A stretch of DNA of 39,262 nucleotides from Rhodospirillales bacterium (GTDB lineage Bacteria; Pseudomonadota; Alphaproteobacteria; Rhodospirillales; Magnetospirillaceae), in NCBI GenBank assembly GCA_015654615.1, contig JAATGN010000079.1, positions 1-39,262 of the forward strand. The letters run 5' to 3'. Positions 29,491 to 37,566 of the stretch are shown piece by piece (the stretch's first letter is position 1; each line of letters starts with the position of its first letter). Under the pieces are notes generated by a model. It saw only the letters and a program-made list of their open reading frames with translations, was not told the origin of the DNA and did not search any database. The position numbers were made by a program, and so were the translations under genes.

Positions 29491-29808
29491 ATGTCGGATC
29501 TTGAGCTGAACGAACTGAAGTCGGACATGATGGACGCCGACATACCGGAGGGGCCGCGTTCGGCGCGCGACCTGGAGGCCGTCTATGATATTCCGGTGCA
29601 GGTTTCGGCGGTTCTCGGCAAGGCGACGATGCAGGTGAACCAGTTGCTGAAGCTGGGCCGCGGCGCCGTCGTCGAACTCGACCGCAAGGTGGGCGAGGCC
29701 ATCGACATCTATGTCAACAATCGTCTGGTCGCCCGTGGCGAGGTGGTGGTCGTGGAAGACCGGCTGGGAGTCACCATGACGGAAATCATCAAGACCGATC
29801 GCAGCTGA
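29491..29808 (+). CDS. fliN: FliN, flagellar motor switch protein
   Basis: A 105-residue protein with the SpoA fold: YDIPVQVSAVLGKATMQVNQLLKLGRGAVVELDRKVGEAIDIYVNNRLVARGEVVVVEDRLGVTMTEII. It forms the bottom of the C-ring and docks FliH. GGGGAGAG precedes the ATG at 29491; a TTG three bases earlier is less likely. It starts 70 bases after fliH. Normal short alphaproteobacterial length. fliM is not nearby. Confidence 0.96.
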   Translation: MSDLELNELKSDMMDADIPEGPRSARDLEAVYDIPVQVSAVLGKATMQVNQLLKLGRGAVVELDRKVGEAIDIYVNNRLVARGEVVVVEDRLGVTMTEIIKTDRS

Positions 29809-29827
29809 TCGGGTGGAGTAGGACAGC

Positions 29828-31201
29828 ATGCAACTTCTGATCATCGGCAGCCTGGACGGGCAGGTCGGCGCCGCAAGCCAGATGGCGATGGCACGGGGGG
29901 CCAAGGTGACCCATGTCGATACCGTCACCGGCGGTCTCGAAGTGTTGCGGTCCGGTCCCGGCGCCGATCTGGTGATGGTCGACGTCAAATTCGACGTCAA
30001 GGCCCTGGTCGACAGCCTGGCCAGCGAGCGGATCAATGTGCCGGTGATCGCCTGCGGCATCGGCACCGACGCCAGCGCGGCCGTCCGCGCCATTCGGGCC
30101 GGCGCCAAGGAATACATCCCGCTTCCCCCCGATGCCGATCTGATCGCCGCGGTCATCGCCGCCGTCACCGAGGAAAGCCATACCATCGTCTATCGCGATC
30201 CGGTGATGGGACAATTGGTTCGCATGGCCGAACAGGTGGCGCCCAGCGATGCGTCGATTCTGGTGACCGGCGAATCGGGAACCGGCAAGGAGCTGATCGC
30301 CCGTCTGGTCCATCGGAAAAGCCGGCGCGCCGCCAAACGCTTCATCGCCATCAATTGCGCGGCGATTCCGGAAAACCTTCTCGAAAGCGAATTGTTCGGC
30401 CATGAGAAAGGCGCCTTCACCGGCGCCGTCGCCCGGCGTCTCGGACGATTCGAAGAGGCCAACGGCGGCACCCTGCTGCTCGACGAAATCAGCGAGATGG
30501 ACATCCGGCTGCAGGCCAAATTGCTGCGCGCCCTGCAGGAAAAGGAGATCGACCGGATCGGCGGCAATGTTCCGGTCAAGGTCGACGTCCGCATCATCGC
30601 CACCTCGAACCGCAGCATGGAAGAGGAGGTGCGCCGCGGCACCTTCCGCGAGGATCTGTACTTCCGCCTCAATGTGGTCAATCTGCGGCTGCCGTCCCTG
30701 CGCGAACGGCCGCTCGACATCGATATGCTGTCCACGCACTTTCTCAAGAAATATGCCGAGGTGAACGGCCTTGCGCAGCGCCCCCTGTCGGACGCGGCGA
30801 AACGCATGCTGCTGACCCATGGCTGGCGGGGCAATGTGCGGGAACTGGAAAACACCATGCACCGCGCCGTGCTTCTGGCCGTCGGCAACGAAATCGGCCC
30901 GGAAGCCATCCTGCTGTCGGGGGGACCGACGGTGGTCGATCCGGCGGCGAGCGTGGTCGCCACCGCCGCCGCCGCCGCCTCGGCGGCAACCGGCGCCACC
31001 AAGCAACTGGTCGGCCGGACGGTCTCGGACGTCGAGCGGGATCTGATCATCGACACGCTGCACCATTGCCTGGGCAATCGAACGCATGCCGCCAACATCC
31101 TGGGCATTTCCATCCGTACCCTGCGCAACAAGCTGCATCAATATTCCGACGAAGGCATCCCGGTACCGCCGCCCGGCGAAGCAGAACATCCTGCCGTATA
31201 G
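29828..31201 (+). CDS. flbD: FlbD-type sigma-54-dependent activator
   Basis: A 457-residue regulator. Residues 1-115 look like a receiver domain but lack the N-terminal acidic pair (LLIIGSLDG), so classical phosphorylation is doubtful. The AAA+ domain is complete: Walker A GESGTGKE (148-155), the sigma-54 contact loop GAFTGA (195-200), Walker B LLLDE (216-220). A Fis-type helix-turn-helix ends it (NRTHAANILGISIRTLRNKLHQY). In Caulobacter FlbD activates late flagellar promoters and represses fliF, under control of FliX; fliX is at 17671. It begins 20 bases after fliN. It is the likely reader of the GGCA-N5-TGCC sites in this window. Confidence 0.93.
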   Translation: MQLLIIGSLDGQVGAASQMAMARGAKVTHVDTVTGGLEVLRSGPGADLVMVDVKFDVKALVDSLASERINVPVIACGIGTDASAAVRAIRAGAKEYIPLPPDADLIAAVIAAVTEESHTIVYRDPVMGQLVRMAEQVAPSDASILVTGESGTGKELIARLVHRKSRRAAKRFIAINCAAIPENLLESELFGHEKGAFTGAVARRLGRFEEANGGTLLLDEISEMDIRLQAKLLRALQEKEIDRIGGNVPVKVDVRIIATSNRSMEEEVRRGTFREDLYFRLNVVNLRLPSLRERPLDIDMLSTHFLKKYAEVNGLAQRPLSDAAKRMLLTHGWRGNVRELENTMHRAVLLAVGNEIGPEAILLSGGPTVVDPAASVVATAAAAASAATGATKQLVGRTVSDVERDLIIDTLHHCLGNRTHAANILGISIRTLRNKLHQYSDEGIPVPPPGEAEHPAV

Positions 31202-31223
31202 CTCGGGGAAGGAAACCTAGACC

Positions 31224-33383
31224 GTGGCCGACAACGCCGAAGCCACCGCCCCCGTCGCTGCCGGTGCCGGTCCTGTCGCCGGCGCCGCCGGCACCGGCAA
31301 CAGCCTGGTGCTGAAGGCGACGCTCGACCGGGTGCTGCAGGCCCTCAAGCGCGGCGACATCGCCTTCGCCTTCGGCGTCGTCCTGCTGCTGGTGGCGCTG
31401 ATCCTGCCGATGCCGCCCTGGCTTCTGGATATCTCGCTGGCCTTTTCCCTGACCTTCGCGGTGATGATCCTGATGACCGCGATCTTCATCGAAAAGCCGA
31501 TGGAGTTCAGCTCCTTCCCGACCGTCCTCCTGATCGCCACCTTGCTCCGGCTGTCGCTCAATCTGGCCTCGACCCGCCTGATCCTGGCCCATGGCCACGA
31601 AGGGCTGTCCGGCGCCGGCCACGTCATCCAGGCTTTCGCCGGCTTCGTCATGAGCGGCAGCTTCATCATCGGGGTGATCGTCTTCGCCATCCTGGTCATC
31701 GTCAATTTCGTGGTCATCACCAAGGGCTCGACGCGTATCGCCGAAGTGGCGGCCCGCTTCAACCTGGACGCCATGCCCGGCAAGCAGATGGCCATCGACG
31801 CCGACCTGTCGTCGGGCCTGATCGACGAGACCACGGCGCGGGCCCGGCGCAAGGAGCTGGAAGGCGAAAGCTCGTTCTTCGGCGCCATGGACGGCGCGTC
31901 GAAATTCGTCCGCGGCGACGCCGTGGCCGGCTTGATGATTACCGTGATCAATGTCATCGGCGGCATGATCATCGGCATGGTGCAGCAAAACCTGAGCTTC
32001 AGCCAGGCCGCCGATTTCTACACCAAATTGACCGTCGGCGACGGCCTGGTCACCCAGATTCCCGCCCTGATCGTCTCGACCGCCGCCGGTATGCTGGTCA
32101 CCAAGGCCGGCCTGCAGGAAGCCACCGACAAGGCCCTGTTCGGCCAGCTGTCCGGTTATCCGAAGGCGCTCGGCATGAGCTCCTTCCTGCTGGTCTCCAT
32201 CTCGCTGCTGCCCGACATGCCGATGGCGCCGTTCCTCGCCCTCGCCCTGATCACCGGCGGCTCCGCCTATTTCCTCGACCGTCGCGAGCGCCAGCGCGTC
32301 GCTTTCGCCGAGGAGGAGGCGGCCAAGCCCTCGCAGGCGCCGGTCGCCGACGAACCCATCTCGACGGCGCTCAAGATCGACAATGTCCGTCTGGAGCTGG
32401 GCTATGGCCTGCTTTCGATGATCAACAATCCGCACGGCCAGAAGCTGACCGACCAGATCAAGGCCTTGCGCCGCGCCCTGGCCTCCGAAATGGGCTTCGT
32501 CATGCCGAGCGTGCGCATCCAGGACAATATGCAGCTGCCGGCCAACAACTATATGGTCTTCATCAAGGAGGTCGAGGCCGGGCACGGCGAACTCCGGCCC
32601 AATATGCTGCTGGTGATGGACCCGCGCGGCGAGGACATCACCCTGGCCGGCGAGCCGACGCGCGAACCGACCTTCGGCCTGCCCGCCGTATGGATCGACC
32701 CGGCCAACCGCGAGGAGGCCCTGTTCCGCGGCTATACCGTGGTCGACCCCTCGACCATCATCACCACGCATCTGACCGAGGTGGTCAAGGACCATATGTC
32801 CGACCTGCTGTCCTACGCCGAAACGCAGAAGCTTCTCGACGAGCTGGACAAGGAAAACCAGAAGCTGGTCGCCGACATGGTGCCCTCCCAGATCACCCTG
32901 GGCGGAATTCAGCGGGTCTTGCAGAACCTGCTGCAGGAGCGGGTTTCGATCCGCGACCTGGCCTCGGTCCTCGAAGGGGTCAGCGAGGCTTGCAGCCACA
33001 GCCGCAACGTGATGATCATCACCGAACATGTGCGGACCCGCCTGGCCCGCCAGATCAGCGACGCCAATACCAGTCCCCAGGGCTTCATCCCGCTGGTCAC
33101 CCTGTCGCCCGAATGGGAACAGGCCTTCATCGAATCGCTGCAGGGCACCGGCGAAGAACGTCAATTGGTGATGGCGCCGTCACGGCTGCAGGAATTCATC
33201 ACCAAAACCCGCCAGACCTTCGAGCGTTTCGCCATGCAGGGGGAAACGCCGGTCATGCTGACCAGTCCGACCGTGCGTCCCTATGTCCGCTCGATCGTCG
33301 AACGATTCCGCCCCGTCACCGTGGTGATGTCGCAGTCGGAGATTCATCCGAAGGCCAAAATCAAGACCATGGGACAGATTTAG
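31224..33383 (+). CDS. flhA: FlhA, flagellar export apparatus membrane protein
   Basis: A 719-residue protein with about eight membrane helices in the first 340 residues (for example AFAFGVVLLLVALILPMPPWLL and FSLTFAVMILMTAIFI). The conserved loop STRIAEVAARFNLDAMPGKQMAIDADLSSGLI marks the FHIPEP family. The soluble C-terminal half is the docking platform for chaperone-substrate complexes. It starts with GTG after GGGGAAGGAAACC. About 35 Ala/Gly-rich residues precede the first helix. It lies 22 bases after flbD. flhB, fliR and fliQ are not in the window. Confidence 0.97.
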   Translation: MADNAEATAPVAAGAGPVAGAAGTGNSLVLKATLDRVLQALKRGDIAFAFGVVLLLVALILPMPPWLLDISLAFSLTFAVMILMTAIFIEKPMEFSSFPTVLLIATLLRLSLNLASTRLILAHGHEGLSGAGHVIQAFAGFVMSGSFIIGVIVFAILVIVNFVVITKGSTRIAEVAARFNLDAMPGKQMAIDADLSSGLIDETTARARRKELEGESSFFGAMDGASKFVRGDAVAGLMITVINVIGGMIIGMVQQNLSFSQAADFYTKLTVGDGLVTQIPALIVSTAAGMLVTKAGLQEATDKALFGQLSGYPKALGMSSFLLVSISLLPDMPMAPFLALALITGGSAYFLDRRERQRVAFAEEEAAKPSQAPVADEPISTALKIDNVRLELGYGLLSMINNPHGQKLTDQIKALRRALASEMGFVMPSVRIQDNMQLPANNYMVFIKEVEAGHGELRPNMLLVMDPRGEDITLAGEPTREPTFGLPAVWIDPANREEALFRGYTVVDPSTIITTHLTEVVKDHMSDLLSYAETQKLLDELDKENQKLVADMVPSQITLGGIQRVLQNLLQERVSIRDLASVLEGVSEACSHSRNVMIITEHVRTRLARQISDANTSPQGFIPLVTLSPEWEQAFIESLQGTGEERQLVMAPSRLQEFITKTRQTFERFAMQGETPVMLTSPTVRPYVRSIVERFRPVTVVMSQSEIHPKAKIKTMGQI

Positions 33384-33404
33384 ACAATGGGGGCGCGCTA
33401 GGCG

Positions 33405-34400
33405 ATGCGGCTCAAATCCTACACCGCCCCCAGCATGGCCGAGGCCATGCACATGGTCCGCGAGGAACTGGGAGACGATGCGATCATCGTCTCGACCCAG
33501 CGCGCCGCCGGCGGCAAGGGCATCCGCATCACCGCCGCCCTGGAGCCGACCGACGTCGAAGACGCCATCAGCGAAATGCTGGCCGAGGCCAACAGCACGC
33601 CGGCCGCCGAAGTGGTGCGGGAGGCCCTGATCGAGCATGGCCTGCCGGCCCGCCTGGTCGACCGCCTGGTCAATGCCGTCCACACCAGCGGCATCGAAGA
33701 TCCCCAGGTGGCCTGCACCACGGCGCTGGAAGCCGGCTTCGCCTTCGCCCCCCTGCCCGACCACGGGGCGCCGCGGCCCTTCATGCTGGTCGGCCCCCCC
33801 GGCAACGGCAAATCCATGGTGGTGGCCAAACTGACGGCCCGTTCGGCGCTGAGGAACCGGCGGGTCGGCGTGATCACCGCCGACAATGTCCGCGCCGGCG
33901 CCACCGAACAGCTGGCCGCCTTCACCCGCATCCTGCAAATCGACCTGATCCCGGCGCGCGGTCCCGAATCCTTGCGCCGCGCGGTGGAGAGCTGCGCCGG
34001 CCTTTACGACATCGTCTTCATCGACAGCCCCGGCCTCAATCCGTTCAAGCTGACCGACATGGAATATCTGACCGCCCTGGTGGAGGCGGCGAACGTCGAA
34101 CCGATCCTGGTCCTGGCGGCCGGCAGCGATCCGACCGAGGCCTCGGAAGTCGGAGAAGCCTTCGCCACGGTCGGGGCGACGAGACTTTTGGCGACGCGCC
34201 TTGACACCACCCGCCGACTGGGCTCAATCATGGCTGCCGCGGATGCCGCGCCCCTGATGTTTTGCGACGTCAGTGCGACACCGCACGTAGCCAATGGAGT
34301 GACGGCTATCAGCGCCTCGATCATGGCTCGCATGCTTCTACCCATCGCTCCGCAGATCAGTGCGAAGTCCGCTCCTACGACGACAGAGGCCACGTTATGA
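33405..34400 (+). CDS. flhF: FlhF, SRP-type GTPase for flagellar placement
   Basis: A 331-residue protein: MRLKSYTAPSMAEAMHMVREELGDDAIIVSTQ is the FlhF N-terminus, and the NG domain follows. The G motifs are changed: G1 is GPPGNGKS instead of GPTGVGKT, G2 TADNVRAGATEQL, G3 DSPGLNPF instead of DTAGR, and G4 TRLDTT. Nucleotide binding is likely kept, but hydrolysis may differ. FlhF sets the number and polar location of flagella with FlhG. It overlaps flhG in an ATGA junction. Confidence 0.92.
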   Translation: MRLKSYTAPSMAEAMHMVREELGDDAIIVSTQRAAGGKGIRITAALEPTDVEDAISEMLAEANSTPAAEVVREALIEHGLPARLVDRLVNAVHTSGIEDPQVACTTALEAGFAFAPLPDHGAPRPFMLVGPPGNGKSMVVAKLTARSALRNRRVGVITADNVRAGATEQLAAFTRILQIDLIPARGPESLRRAVESCAGLYDIVFIDSPGLNPFKLTDMEYLTALVEAANVEPILVLAAGSDPTEASEVGEAFATVGATRLLATRLDTTRRLGSIMAAADAAPLMFCDVSATPHVANGVTAISASIMARMLLPIAPQISAKSAPTTTEATL

Positions 34401-35200
34401 CCGCAACACCTGTCCCCGCCCCCACTCTCGCGCCCCGTCCGACTCAACGGGCCAAGGGCCGTAATGTGCTCGCCGTGGCGTCCGGCAAAGGCGGTGTCGG
34501 CAAAACCTGGTTCTCCATCACGCTCACCCATGCCCTGGCCCGCGCCAATCAGCGGACCTTGCTTTTCGACGGCGATCTCGGCCTGGCCAATGTCGACATC
34601 CAGCTGGGCCTGATGCCCAAGCACGACCTGGGCAGCGTGGTCACCGGACGCCTGACGCTCAATCAGGCGACCGTCAATTTTCCGGAAGGCGGCTTCGACG
34701 TCATCGCCGGCCGGTCCGGCTCGGGATCGCTGGCCAACATTCCGCTGTCGCGCCTGCAGCTGCTGGGCGACGATCTCAATCTGCTGGCCTGCGCTTACGA
34801 CAAAGTGGTGCTCGACCTCGGGGCCGGCGTCGAGAAGACGGTCCGCGCGCTGTCCAACAACGCGGGCACCATCCTGGTGGTCACCACCGACGAGCCGACC
34901 TCGCTCACCGACGCCTATGCCTTCATCAAGGTCACCTTGATGGAGCGGCCGGGCACCGATATCCGGGTGGTCGTCAACATGGCCAATTCGACCCGCGAGG
35001 GCGAGCGCATCTACAATACGCTGCTCAAGGCCTGCGAAGGGTTTCTCAAGGCCTCGCCGCCGCTGGCCGGGGTGATCCGCCGCGATCTCAAGGTGCGCGA
35101 GGCGATCCGCAATCAAAGCCCTTTGCTGACCCGATCGCCCAACAGCGAAGCCGCCGCCGACGTCGAAGCCATCGTCGACAAATTGCTGGGAGGCCGATGA
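34397..35200 (+). CDS. flhG: FlhG (MinD-like ATPase), flagellar number regulator
   Basis: A 267-residue P-loop ATPase: deviant Walker A ASGKGGVGKTWFS (residues 28-40), FDGDLGLANVDIQLGL, and DKVVLDLGAGVE. VVTTDEPTSLTDAYAFIKV is a Mrp/MinD-family signature. The 45 codons upstream in the same frame lie within flhF and are not used; ATG 34397 overlaps the flhF stop. The protein has a 20-residue Pro/Thr N-terminus before the first strand. It limits flagella number by acting on FlhF. The gene following starts in another ATGA overlap. Confidence 0.93.
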   Translation: MTATPVPAPTLAPRPTQRAKGRNVLAVASGKGGVGKTWFSITLTHALARANQRTLLFDGDLGLANVDIQLGLMPKHDLGSVVTGRLTLNQATVNFPEGGFDVIAGRSGSGSLANIPLSRLQLLGDDLNLLACAYDKVVLDLGAGVEKTVRALSNNAGTILVVTTDEPTSLTDAYAFIKVTLMERPGTDIRVVVNMANSTREGERIYNTLLKACEGFLKASPPLAGVIRRDLKVREAIRNQSPLLTRSPNSEAAADVEAIVDKLLGGR

Positions 35201-37389
35201 GCACCATCCCGCCGTCCCTGCCGCCATCCGGGCCCGCCTCTTCGCCCGCTCCGGCGGCGGGCATGACGGCGGCGGCGGGCCCCGGTGCGACGCCATCGGC
35301 GGCGGCGGGAGCGACCGGAGCGCTCTCCGCGCCGGGTCAATCCTTTCCGGTCGCGAAGTCCTCCGCCGTCCCGGCCGATCCGGTGGCCCCATCGCCGGCG
35401 AAGGGCATCACGACGACGGTGGTCTCCTCCCAGACCGGTCCGATGGGCCCGGCGGCCGGGCCGGCCTTGCCGACCGGCACCGTCTTTACCGTCCGTATCG
35501 TCGACGTTCGCAATGCCTCCACGGCGCGTCCCGCCCCCGACGCCGCTGCCGCCGACCGGCCCGCCCCGTCGCCGGGCGGGGCGGGCCCCACGGACGCCGC
35601 CTTCACCAGCGCCCGCCTGGCCCGCCAGGCTTACGGCCAATCCTTGCCGCCAAACACCACCCCGCCCGCCGCCGCCTCGCCGGCCACGGCCGCCGTTACG
35701 GCGGGGAACGGAGCGGCGCCGCCCCAGCCGGAAACCGCCGCCCCGCTGCCCGAAACCCCGCCGTCGTCGACGCCGGCCCAGGCCGCGCCGCCGGGTCCGC
35801 CGACTTCGGGCAGCCTCGATCCCTCGGCGGAAGCGGCGGCGCCAGCATCCGGGTCGGCCGATCCGTCTCCGTCCCCGCAAAATCCATCGCCGTCGGCGCC
35901 GACCACGCCTTCGCAAGCCGCGCCGCCCCCGGCCGGCCCCGCCGTCGTCCTCCCGGCGGACCAGCCGCTTTCCGTCGCATCTCCACCGTTCGCATCTCCG
36001 CCGGCCGCCGGCCCGCTTCCCACCGCGACCCCATCGCTTCCGGCGACCGTTCCGCTGCCGGCGGAAAACGGCGTGCCGGCGGCGACGAAAGGCGACGGCA
36101 CCGGCGCCGCCCCGAGCCCCGCCCCGCCAGGCCAGGCGGCAAATTTTTCCGCTCCTCCGGTCGGCGGCGCTGCCGATGTCCGTCCGCCGGGCCAGACTTA
36201 CGGCCAACCGGAGCCCGAGGACGCCGCTTCCCCCGCCGCCCCGCCGCCATCGCCGGCGCCTGTCGGCGATCTTGCGGCCGCCCTCCGGGCTCCGGTCGCC
36301 GAAGCCGCCGGAGCCCCGCCCTCGACGCCGCAGGGGCCGTCACCGGCAAACCCGCCGCAAGCCGCCGTTGCAATGGCGGCATCGGTCGCCGCGACCGCGG
36401 AGGAGTCTTTCCCCGACACCGTTCCGCCGCCCGCCGCCGGCCCTGCCGCGGCGGACATCGGCGGGGATTCGTCCGGAATCGACTCGCCCGATCCCCTGGC
36501 TTATGGCGCGACGGCGGAGGATCCGGCGCCGGCGATCACGGGGCTGCCGCCGAGCCTGACCGGAATTGTCGCCGCCAACACCCATGCCGGACTTCCGCTT
36601 CTGCAGACGTCTCTCGGCCTTTTGTCCCTGGAAACCGCCGTCGATCTGCCGGCCGGAGCCCTGGTGACCCTGCAGCCGCTCGACGACCCGACCTTGCCCA
36701 TGCCCGACGACGGCGCCGGCCCGGCCGCGCCCCCGCCCGGAGCCGGCTTCGCGGAAGCCATCGACGTCCTGCGGCAGGCCGGCTCCCAGGCCGTCTTGCC
36801 CAATCCGGCCGCCATGCGGGACTTGACCGTCCGTCTGGCCGCGACCCTGATCGGCCTGACCGCCGCCGTCGATTCGGCGAATGTCCGGCCCTGGCTGGGC
36901 GACCGGCTGGTCAAGACCCTGGCGAAAACCGATCGCCCCGATTTGGTCGCGCGCATGGAAAAAGATCTGGCCGGGCTCAAGACGCCCGTCCGCATGCCGC
37001 TCGACGGGACATGGCAGTGCCTGATCCTGCCGCTGCCGCTCGGCCAGCAGATCGAGCCGATCCGCCTGGTCGTCCGCCGTCCCCCCGGCGACGAGGCCGA
37101 GGCCGAGGCGCGCGAGGAGGAGGGAACGCGCTTTCTCATCGATGTGACCTTAAGCCGGCTGGGCGCCATACAGATCGATGGACTGTTGCGGCGGAAGACC
37201 CGGCGCTTCGACATGATCCTGCGCAGCCATGCGGTCCTGCCCGGCAAAATCCGCCATGACATCGAGGCGATCTTCGCCCGCTCGCTCGAAGGCCTGGACA
37301 TGGCCGGCGGCGCCAGCTTCCAGCAAACGCTGACCTTCATCGAGCCGATCCCGGCGGCGGCGGCGGAAATGTCCGGATGGGTGATTTAG
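35197..37389 (+). CDS. Pro/Ala-rich protein with FliK-like C-terminal domain
   Basis: A 730-residue protein starting in an ATGA overlap with flhG. Residues 1-440 or so are low-complexity Pro/Ala/Gly/Ser sequence with two short AYGQ/TYGQ repeats. The C-terminal 220 residues are folded: WLGDRLVKTLAKTDRPDLVARMEKDL, then a beta-rich part (TWQCLILPLPLGQQIEPIRLVVRR, RFLIDVTLSRLGAIQIDGLL, RRFDMILRSHAVLPGKI) that resembles the Flg_hook layout of FliK, where LxLxPxxLGxVxVxL precedes a swapped helix. I read it as a second hook-length-control-like protein, with moderate confidence. No signal peptide or membrane segment is seen. Last gene of the operon. Confidence 0.6.
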   Translation: MSTIPPSLPPSGPASSPAPAAGMTAAAGPGATPSAAAGATGALSAPGQSFPVAKSSAVPADPVAPSPAKGITTTVVSSQTGPMGPAAGPALPTGTVFTVRIVDVRNASTARPAPDAAAADRPAPSPGGAGPTDAAFTSARLARQAYGQSLPPNTTPPAAASPATAAVTAGNGAAPPQPETAAPLPETPPSSTPAQAAPPGPPTSGSLDPSAEAAAPASGSADPSPSPQNPSPSAPTTPSQAAPPPAGPAVVLPADQPLSVASPPFASPPAAGPLPTATPSLPATVPLPAENGVPAATKGDGTGAAPSPAPPGQAANFSAPPVGGAADVRPPGQTYGQPEPEDAASPAAPPPSPAPVGDLAAALRAPVAEAAGAPPSTPQGPSPANPPQAAVAMAASVAATAEESFPDTVPPPAAGPAAADIGGDSSGIDSPDPLAYGATAEDPAPAITGLPPSLTGIVAANTHAGLPLLQTSLGLLSLETAVDLPAGALVTLQPLDDPTLPMPDDGAGPAAPPPGAGFAEAIDVLRQAGSQAVLPNPAAMRDLTVRLAATLIGLTAAVDSANVRPWLGDRLVKTLAKTDRPDLVARMEKDLAGLKTPVRMPLDGTWQCLILPLPLGQQIEPIRLVVRRPPGDEAEAEAREEEGTRFLIDVTLSRLGAIQIDGLLRRKTRRFDMILRSHAVLPGKIRHDIEAIFARSLEGLDMAGGASFQQTLTFIEPIPAAAAEMSGWVI

Positions 37390-37566
37390 ATCACTGCGGT
37401 CGTCGTTTTTATCGGACCGAATCGCTTGCGATACTCCGGATGGGACGGGGAGGGCGTCGATGGATGGATGGACGGTCGGGATCTTGCCGGGCGCATATGC
37501 CGGCATGATATTTGCTTCGAATAATGGCGGACGCTCCCACGGCGACCCTTGGATATTGCTGTGACC

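Noticed and set aside
37458-37475. GATG tandem repeat (GATGGATGGATGGAC) before the J-domain gene
   Set aside because: Only three units, with no sign of a contingency repeat in a coding or promoter position that would matter.
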